From Symbiodinium natans (lineage: Eukaryota; Sar; Dinophyceae; Suessiales; Symbiodiniaceae), in the NCBI GenBank assembly GCA_905221605.1, contig CAJNDS010002444.1, positions 289,765 through 353,764 of the forward strand: a stretch of 64,000 bases of DNA, written 5' to 3'. Below are positions 36,766-45,400 of the stretch, piece by piece (position 1 is the stretch's first letter; each line of letters begins with the position of its first letter). The position numbers were made by a program, and so were the translations under genes. The notes beneath the pieces were generated by a model. That model worked only from the letters and a program-made list of their open reading frames with translations, had not been told where the DNA came from and did not search any database.

Positions 36766-37838
36766 GTTTAGGGTTTAGGGTTTAGGGTTTCAGGGTGTTT
36801 GGGTTTTGTGGTTTAGGTGTTTTAGCGTGTGGGGTTTTAGGGAATCAGGGGTTTAGGGGTCTGGGTCTGTTTTTTCTTGTTGTTCTCCTAGTCTTGGGGT
36901 TTGGGAGAAGTATGGCTTTGGGGTTCTTGGTTTTTGGGCTGTAGAGATTGGGGGGTCTTAGGGTGTGGGGTACATCTACTTTGCATCTAGTATGAAGAGT
37001 TCTTGAGGGTTTAGGGTTCCAGGGCTCACCTGGAGGTTCACGTGTAGCTACGAGTACGATTCTAAGTAAGCCCGACACCCTAAACCCTATACCCTAACCC
37101 TGAACCCTAAAACCCTAACCCAAACCTCTACTTACAACTACCCATGAACATCCAAGTAGGGCCATTGTCTAGATCCATGTCATGGCGGGCAGCTAACCCT
37201 AAACCCTAAACCCTAAACCCTGAAACCCTGAAACCCTGAAACCCTGAAACCCTAAACCCTAAACCCTAAACCCTAAACCCTGAAACCCTAAACCCTAAAC
37301 CCTAAACCCAAACCCCAAACCCCAAACCCCAAACCCGAAACCGAAGACCCCAAACCCCAAACCCCAAAACCTCAGCCCCCATAGGGTTAGGATTGGGATG
37401 TAGGTATTCGGCTGAGGGAACTGCGATGCCGAGTTTCAACGCCCTAACCCCAAACCCAAAACCCTAAACCTCAGCACTGAATTCCTCAACTCCAGTTCCT
37501 AGTGTTCTCGAAACCTGTCAACTTGCCAAGTCTTCGAAGGGGGGGGTGCTTAAGGATTTCGAAGCGCAGGAACTTTGAGGAAGAAGTTAGCCCCAAAAAG
37601 CCCTAGCCCCAAGCCTGGAAACTCTTGAGACCCAAGCCCGTGAGCCCTACCTTATAAACCAAAAACCCTACACCCTATAAACCCTCAACCCTAAACCCTA
37701 CACCCTATATAAACCTGCAACCCTATACCCTACAACCTAAACCCCAGACCCTAAACCCTAAACCCGAATCCCAAACCCCAAACCCCAAACCCCAAACCCT
37801 AAACCCTAAACCCTAAACCCTAAACCCTAAACCCTCAG
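36766..37838. repeat. Arrays and D-family copy D4
   Basis: TTTAGGG 36765-36795; decayed G-strand repeat to 37020; D4 ends at 37029 (TGGAGGTTCACG) and 37156 (CATGAACATCCAAG) with decayed CCCTAAA inside; CCCTAAA/CCCTGAAA 37196-37370; CCCTATA and CCCTAAA 37660-37835. Confidence 0.6.
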
Positions 37839-37925
37839 GCAGGACATGGGTACCCTACCAGAGGAGCGTCGGCGGAAGCACTGTGGAGGCCCCCCATTGC
37901 ATTGGCAGGGCCTTGTGGGCTCGAG
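37839..37925 (+). CDS. Exon-like block, frame unresolved
   Basis: CTCAG|G acceptor and GAG|GT donor, 87 nt. All three frames are open; the most protein-like reads QDMGTLPEERRRKHCGGPPL. Confidence 0.35.
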
Positions 37926-38348
37926 GTTGTTTAGGGTCTAGGGTTTACGATTTAGGGTTTTGGGGTTGGGGTTTTGGGGTTAGGGTTTAGGGTTTGGGGT
38001 TTAGGGTTTAGGGTTTAGGATTTAGGGTTTAGGGTTTAGGGTTTAGGGTCTAGGGTCTAGGGTTTAGGATTTAGGGTTTAGGGTTTAGGGTTCAGGGTCC
38101 TGCCTCTGGGGCACTTGTCCGGAGCACTGTGTTCTGGATCGATCATCTCAGATCATCTCTGTATAGGGTACTCCACTCCTTGCTGGGTTTAGGGTTTCGT
38201 GCTTGTGGTTTAGGGTTCAGGGCTTGGGGTTTAGGGTTTAGGCCCTAAGCCCTGAACCCTGAACCCTGAACCCTTGACCCTAAACCCTAAACCCTAAACC
38301 CTAAACCCTAAACCCTAAACCCTAAACCCTAAGCCCTTCCATTGACAG
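37926..38348. repeat. TTTAGGG/TCTAGGG array and CCCTAAA array
   Basis: G-strand repeat 37930-38098 with TTTAGGA and GTCTAGG variants; CCCTAAA 38278-38335. The two lie in opposite orientation about 180 bp apart. Confidence 0.7.
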
Positions 38349-38922
38349 GCTTGCTCCTCGCCGTTTGCCAAGAGCCTGGGCTCTTGGCGGCCCTGGAGGC
38401 GAGGGGGCGGGGAGGCGATTTCCGGCAAGCGTGGGTGAGTGGGCTTGTTAGGGTTGAGGGTTTAGTGTTTGGGTCTTAGGGTTTAGGGTTAGGGTGAAGG
38501 GTTTAGGGTTTGGGGTTTGGGGTTTTTGGTTCAGGGTTTTGGGTTTTGGGCTTAGGCTCTGGGAATTGTGGGGGATGGCTGTTTAGAGTGGACCTCAACC
38601 CCATGCACCTTACCCGAAACGCCCACTCCGAAGGCCCTATATACGCCCCAACCCCCCCCTCCAGATCGATACCAGGAGCCGAACCACCGCCCACCCTGGA
38701 GAGAACTGCTGAGCCTCCCGGTGTTACAAGCTTGGGGGCATAGGGTGTAGGATTCAGGGCTTATGGGTTTAGGGATCCAGGGTTTAGGGTTTAGGGTTTA
38801 GGGTTTAGGGTTTAGGGTTTAGGGTTTAGGGTTTAGGGTTTAGGGTTTAGGGGGTTCCATGAGGGTTTGAGCTCGCCTGTGGAGGAGCCAACGTGAGCAA
38901 CCTGAAGTCCACGAATAAGTGA
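38349..38922 (+). CDS. 3' part of a gene, unknown
   Basis: Exon 38349-38434 (LLLAVCQEPGLLAALEARGR) ends in the strong donor TGG|GTGAGT and joins in phase 0 to 38676-38744 (EPNHRPPWRELLSLPVLQAW), which joins in phase 0 to 38872-38922 (LACGGANVSNLKSTNK, then TGA). The last acceptor is AG|C, so that join is weaker. The last intron is mostly TTTAGGG (38776-38850). Confidence 0.5.
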
Positions 38923-38937
38923 AGAACCCTGATGCTC

Positions 38938-39011
38938 GACCCTAAACCCTAAACCCTAAACCCTAAACCCTAAACCCTAAACCCTAAACCCTAAACCCTA
39001 AACCCTAAACC
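38938..39011. repeat. CCCTAAA array
   Basis: About 10 units running straight into an A-family element. Confidence 0.9.
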
Positions 39012-39080
39012 TTGGGATGTCCCCCCTCAGTCCTTACGAGGCATTATAGCACTGTTAGTATAAGTGGGAACATCCCAACT
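39012..39080. mobile_element. A-family TIR element, short copy A5
   Basis: TTGGGATGTCCCCCCTCAGT ... ACTGTTAGTATAAGTGGGAA with ACATCCCAA. The middle is deleted relative to other copies (69 against about 100 bp). Confidence 0.65.
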
Positions 39081-39316
39081 TGAAGCCCTTTAAGCTTTGA
39101 AGCCTAAACTCTGAACCCCGGGAGGCCTTTTCATACGAAATCCTGTTCCTGGCTCCCTAAGACTTCCTTCACAGGGCCCAGAGGACCTAAACCCGAAACC
39201 CTACACCCAATCCTCAACGCCAAACCCTCGGAGAAATAAGGCAACTGGCTTCGAGACTCCAAAGAGCTCAAGGTCACTGATCAGGCGGGCTTTGCAAGTG
39301 GGGTGTAGGCCGAAGA

Positions 39317-39416
39317 CCCCTAAACCCCTAAACCCCTAAACCCCCAAACCCCTAAACCCCCAAACCCCTAAACCCCTAAACCCCTAAACCCCTAAACCCC
39401 TAAACCCCTAAACCCT
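39317..39416. repeat. CCCCTAAA 8-mer array
   Basis: About 12 copies of the 8-mer CCCCTAAA with two CCCCCAAA variants. Confidence 0.85.
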
Positions 39417-39483
39417 AAACGGGTCAGGGAACGGAGATGGTGAGCTCAGCTAAACCAGAGGGCTCCAACACCTAAATTTAGGG

Positions 39484-39652
39484 TTGTTAAGGGTAAACGG
39501 AGGGACCCCTAGAAGGGGCACGTAAGCTTATTCCCCTATGTTACCCCTATATCTACTATAGAGTCCCTATTTACCTAAGTAGCCCCTAAATGACCCCTAA
39601 ATGACCCCTAAGGTCCCTTATAAGAGTCCCTCCTTTAGTCCCTTGAGAGGTT
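39484..39652. mobile_element. F-family TIR element, copy F2
   Basis: GGAGGGACCCCTAGAAGG on the left, AAGAGTCCCTCCTTTAGTCC on the right, and TTACCTAAGTAGCCCCTAAA inside. The order of motifs is inverted relative to F1 (29525-29700). Confidence 0.6.
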
Positions 39653-40447
39653 TAGGGGTTGCACTTACAAGGCTCTGAATCCGAAACGAATTGCCCCGAA
39701 CACTCAACGTGTTAGTCCGGTCCTGACCTTGAGTGATCAAGAGCTCACCACAGTACATCAGTTTAGGGTTTAGGGTTTAGGGTTTAGGGCTTAGGGCTTA
39801 GGGCTTAGGGTCTAGGACCTTGCGTAGAGTTTACGATACCCAGAAGCCGTAGAGAATCCGAGAGATTGTGTAGGGTTTAGGGTTTAGGGTTTAGGGTTTA
39901 GGGTTTAGGGTTTAGGGTTTAGGGTTTAGGGTTTAGGGTTTAGGGTTTAGGGTTTAGGGTTTAGGGTTTAGGGTTCAAGTTTTAAAACCCTTAACCCTTA
40001 ACCCTGAACCCTACCGCCACGCCGGCGGCTCTCATTAAACGACCGTGAGGCACCCCGTGAATAACATGTGGAGCACAGGCGACAGACAGCCTGCCTCAAC
40101 ATTCTACAACCAACCTACTCAAAGGATTAGGTTTGGGTTCAGAAGTTAGGCCCTAACCTGAACACACTTTGGGGGGGTTTACGATATTAGGGGTACCTTA
40201 CTGGGGTCCTTATTAGGAGGGGATACTACTATTTGGGGGTCTATTTTAGGGGTCTCCTATTGTCGTAAACCCCATTTGTGAGCTCACTTTATCAGCTCTT
40301 GCAACCTTCGAAACCCTAAATCCTGTAGCCGTCGCCCCTGAAGCGTCAGAGCGGGCCTTTCAAGAACCCAAGCATGCCACAGTACCCGAAACCCTAAACT
40401 CTAAGCCCTGAACCCTGAACCCTGAACCCTAAACCACCCACCCCCAG
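39653..40447. repeat. TTTAGGG arrays, G1 element, no supported exon
   Basis: TTTAGGG 39761-39815 and a long array 39871-39975. G1 spans 40171-40274: GGGGGTTTACGATATTAGGG ... TATTGTCGTAAACCCC with inverted ends. Confidence 0.65.
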
Positions 40448-41240
40448 CCCTTCCCCCACGTAAAGGAGCGGCGGCTTCTGCGGGTCTTCTCGGGCGATGA
40501 CGAGCCGATCCGATGTCTGGCCACGGCCGACCAGCCCCTCAGCCGCGGCGTGTTTATGTTTTGCAAAAAGCTCCCTTTGGGAATAGGGTTTGGGGTTTAG
40601 GGTTTGGGGTTTAGGGTTTGGGGTTTAGGGTTTAGGGTTTAGGGTTTAGGGTTTAGGGGTTATTAGGGTTTAGGGCTGTTAGTGTTTAGGGGTTCGGGGT
40701 TGAGGGGGTAGAGTTTAGGGTTTAGGGTTCATTCAAAGCCCATGGGAGCCAGGTTAGGGGATTTTCGATTCCGGGGGTTTTGAAGGACTTCGGTGGTTTT
40801 TTTGGGCTTCAATGTTCAGGGTTGTGTGTTCATCGGTTGTGGGGGGGCGGCTTTCACAAGGATGCAAGAGGCTCGTAAACCCTGAGCCCCAACCCTACAC
40901 CCTAAACCCTAAACCTTAAACCCCAAACCCTAAACCCTAAACCCTCTTTGGAGACTTTTAGGGTTTGATGAGTTTTTGGGGGGCTTGAGGAGGTTTTAAG
41001 GACCAGGGGAAGCACTTCAGCCTTAACACCTGCTGAAGCCCCAAGAAAAACTACAAACTACTTCCCCTAAACCCTAAACCCTAAGCCCTAAACCCCAAAC
41101 CCTAAGCCCTAAACTCTAAACCCTAAGCCCTAAACCCTAAACCCTAAACCCTAAACTCAGAAAAGTTGTCTAGACTTCTTCTTCACGCCCTCCGGCCTTG
41201 TAGTTATCGTGTTCATAAGGCAGGGGGCTTCATGGGGGGG
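40448..41240 (+). CDS. Partial gene, two exons, unknown
   Basis: Exon 40448-40587 (PFPHVKERRLLRVFSGDDEP, then IRCLATADQPLSRGVFMFCK) is one of the longest and cleanest coding blocks. It runs into GGTTTGGGG repeat. 41166-41240 (CLDFFFTPSGLVVIVFIRQG) joins with a correctly split codon and is hydrophobic. The acceptors are AG|C and AG|T, less typical, so the pairing is tentative. TTTAGGG 40584-40670 and CCCTAAA 41069-41157 lie between. Confidence 0.5.
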
Positions 41241-42459
41241 GTAGGTACCTAGGGAACCTGCGGGATGCTGAGGGAGTGTTAGGGAACCTTGAATTACCCT
41301 ATAAACCCTAAACCCTAAACCCCTAACCCCCTAAACCCCAAAACCTTAAACCCACGCCCCCTCCCTTGAGAACCCTATGATGTAGGCTTGGCTCTCCGGT
41401 GAGTCTTGGTGTTCTCAAGAATCTATAGGGGTTAAGGTTTAGGGTTTAGTGTGTAGGGTTTAGGGTTTAGGGCGAAACCCGAAGCCCTCAAGTGCCACCT
41501 GAGTCGAAGGGACAGAACCTCGAAGCTTCAGCAGCTCACGCCCAACCTCAAGAACCCCCTTCGGCCTAAGAAACCGGCAAGGACTTGATGGTTTCTGTAG
41601 CCCTTAACCCTGAACCCTGAACCCCCGAACACCCTAAACCCCTAAAAACCCCAAAATACTACACCTGGTAGGGTTTCCGAAGGTCGGCCCTGACCACCCC
41701 CCCCCCCCCCCCCCCCCTCCAAAAAAAAAAAGAAAAGAAACGAAAAGAAAAGAAGCCCTCAACTAGGCTCCACACCGCAACTCTGCAGTGGGGGGGGACA
41801 TTTAGTTTGTGTTTAGGGCCCCTAAACTTACGCTCCAAATCCGCGATGTGTTAAGATCCCGTTTCTGGGTGGCTCAAAGGCATGCCCACGTAAAGCGGCC
41901 CCAGGGTTTAGGGCAGGAGTTTCACCCACAACAAACCCTCCAAGCAGCTATCCCCATGCACGTTCAGGCTTGGTCTGGATGTAGCGGAAGGGCTTGGTGT
42001 CCCTATGCCCCAAAACCTAAAAGGGTTTAGGGTCCTGGGTTTAGGGCAACCTAAACTCCAAACCCTAAACCCCACATGAGCAAGGGTCAAAACTATGGCA
42101 ATTGCGGTTGTATCTTGGCAGGAGATTTGCATGCTGAAGTGTCACAAACCCTGTAAATCGACGGGGAACATGGGAAAGCGCGCGAACTATATGCCAGACA
42201 TCCAGAGTTTTGGATGTTTTCTGGGGTTGGTTTGGAGTCAACTCAAACGTTCTGTGGGCCCTGTACCTGTAAAGCTCTGCACAACCCATAGAAACCTAAA
42301 AAAAACTGGATTTTCTAGAGGCTCCCCCAAAACCCGAGTACTAGAGTTCAATGTCAGGCCCGGCACAAGGGTTTGGGCTTAGGGTTCAGGGTTGAGGGTT
42401 GAGGGTTTAGGGCTTGTGACGCCTCAGGGCACTGTTTTCTTGAGCGTGGATAGCCGCTC
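41241..42459. other. Upstream of the 13-exon gene; mostly unique, weak coding
   Basis: Decayed C-rich repeat 41297-41350, TTTAGGG 41435-41470, C run 41697-41717 then A-rich, and unique DNA 41800-42360. An ATG-started frame (42095-42382, beginning MAIAVVSWQEICMLKC) crosses it but its codon use is unlike the supported exons. Promoter signals are not recognisable. Confidence 0.35.
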
Positions 42460-45400
42460 ATGTCTGTCAATGTGGAAGTCGCGCTGCTCAGCGGAAGATC
42501 GGCCGCCATCACCGCCGAGCTCACCTGGACCGCAGCGGACCTCATGCGCGAGGCGCAGCGCATCTTGAAGGTTGGACCCTCGGTATTCAGCCCTTTTAAC
42601 GGGAGGTTCTTCTTTTGTTGTTGGCGCATGTTCCCTTTTTTTGGGGTTGAGGAGGAGCTTAAGAGCTATAGCTTGGGATGTTCCCCCTTATACTACCGGC
42701 TCCCTTTCAGGGATTACCACAGGACGTACTAGAATTCCCCCTTAAGGGCTGTTAGTATAAGGGGAACATTCCAAGTTGTACCCTAAACCCTAAACCCTAA
42801 ACCCTAAGCCCTAAGCCCTAAACCCTAAACCCTAAACCCTAAACCCTAAACCCTAAACCCTAAACCCTAAACCCTAAACCCTAAACCCTAAACCCTAAAC
42901 CCTAAACCCTAAACCCTAAACCCAGGACCGGGCGTGTTGTTGCGCCCCACCGGTGAAGTCCTTTGCAGAAAGACGCTGGGGCAAGCGGGGCTGCAGAATG
43001 GGGAGGCCTTGACCCTGCAAGTGGGCCAAGTTCAGGTGGCTTTGTTTGGATTTAGGGTTTAGGGTTTAGGGTTTAGGGTTTGGGGTTTAGGGTTTAGGGT
43101 TTAAGGTTTAGGGTTTAGGGTTTAGGGTTTAGGGTTTAGGGTTCAGGTGGCTTTTGGTAGCCTAGTGGCGCCCTTTTCCCTTTCTTTTGGGCCCCTTGTA
43201 TGGCAACGGTTCCACGGCTCCAGTCTAAAGTAACCAACCCCCCAAAAATGGGTGCCCTTTATGGTACTATTCCTAGGCAGGATAAGGGGGACCCTTAAAA
43301 GGGAAGCCCTTCTTAACCCTCTTCTGGCTCTGTTAAACAGGGACCTTATTCAGAGGGTTTATATCCCCAGCAGTCCCCCCTAATCCTATTTCCTGAATAT
43401 GGCTACTGGGCTATACCACCCTAAACCCTAAACCCTAAACCCTAAACCCTAAATTCTAAACCCTGAACCCTAAACCCTAAACCCTAAACCCTAAACCCTA
43501 AACCCTAAACCCTAAACCCTAAACCCTAAACCCTAAACCCTAAACCCTAAACCCTAAGCCAAGGTGGCGGCCTCTCTGCCAGCCTTTGCCGCCATCGTCG
43601 GTGGCTCTGTGGTGTCGTGGGGCAGGTCAATCTGCGGTGGCGACAGCGGCGATGTCCAGAGTCAGCTACAGGCCAGGTTTAGGGTTTAGGGCTTAGGGTT
43701 TAGGGTTTAGGGTTTAGGGTTTGGGGTTTAGGGTTTAGGGTTTAGGGTTTAGGGTTTAGGACTTCGGGTTTAGGGTTTAGGGGGCCCTTCTTGGCACATC
43801 TTCCATTTTCCCTTACCGGCTTTAAGAGGTTTATCCCATTTTTCAGAGGGCTTTAAGGGCCATCCGAGCAGGGCGTCCAGCGAATTCAAGCCTCTGGCAG
43901 CGCCTTTGCTGCGATCCTGGCCGGGGGCTCCGTGGTCACTTGGGGCCATGTCGACTACGGGGGTGACAGCACCGCAGTTCAGGCGCAGCTTCATGACGTC
44001 TGCCAGATTCTTGCTGCTGGTTAGTAGGGGAATGAGGTAAGTGAGGTACCCCTGTATTATAAAGCCTTGAAGGGTATATATAGGGGGATAGGGTTTAGGG
44101 TTCAGGGTTCAGGGTTCAGGGTTTAGGGTTTAGGGTTTAGGGTTTAGGGTTTAGGGCAGCTCATTCCCTCGTTCCCTACAAACCAACAGTAAGGATTCAA
44201 GCCTCTGTCGCTTCCTTTGCAGCCATCCGCCTGGACGGGTCGGTGGTGACGTGGGGCAATCCGGACTTTGGTGGAGACAGCAGCACCCTGGCAAGCAAAT
44301 GAACCCTGAACAGGGTTTAGGGTTTAGGGCTTAGGGCTTAGGGCTAAGGGGTTAGGGTTTGGAGTTTAGGGTTTAGGGCTTAGGGGGCTCCATAAGAACT
44401 TTTGTGGTACAGGGTATATGACCACGATTTTCGGGTTCCTTTGGTCGCCAAGGCAGTGTTCAACATCAGCTGGCCGGCGTGCGTTGGATCCAGTCCTGTC
44501 GGCAGGCAACCCTAAACCCTAAACCCTAAACCCTAAACCCTAAACCCTAAACCCTAAACCCTAAGAGGCTTTTGCTGCGATTACCTCGGATGGATCGGTT
44601 GTGACCTGGGGCAACGCTCATCCCTTCTCTGGTGGCTTGGTAGCCCAGCGGTACCCTTTTTCCCCTTTTTTTGGTTCAAGGTTCCCTTATAAAGTAACCC
44701 TAAACCCTAAACCCTAAACCCGAAACCCTAAACCCTAAACCCTAAAGCCTAAAGCCTAAACCCTAAACCCAAACCTCAAAAAGGGTACCCTTACTAGAAT
44801 ATGGTTGCTGGGCTACCAAGGAGGGGACTGCAGCTCCGTGCAAGAGCTGCTTCGAGCCTTGGGAGAAAGAGCGCCAGACAGATTTTAGGGTTTAGGGTTG
44901 AGGGTTTAGGGTTTAGGGTTTAGGGTTTAGGGTTTAGGGTTTAGCATTTAGAATTTAGAATGATATTAAATCGGAAAATCCCCATATAATAGTCTCTTAT
45001 GAAAGGACCCTACTAAGGGTTTAGAATTTAAGATTTAAGGTTTAGGGTTTAGGGTTTAGGGTTTAGGGTCTGGGGTTTAGGGTTTAGGGTTTAGGGTTTA
45101 GGGTTTAGGGTTTAGGGTTTAGGGTTTAGGGTTACTATGCCGGGGCTGAGCTGAGGAGATGTGCAACACATCCAGGCCTCTGACCTTGCCTTTGCCGCTC
45201 TCCTGCGCGACGGCACAGTCGTTACCTGGGGCCATCCTGCCCCTGGCTGCAGTTAGTTTAGGGTTTAGGGTTTAGGGTTTAGGGTTTAGGGTTTAGGGTT
45301 TAGGGTTTAGGGTTTAGGGTTTAGGGTTTAGGGTTTAGGGTTTAGGGTTTGCAGGCCTGAAAGAGAAAACGTACACACCGGACCTTAAACCCTAAACCCT

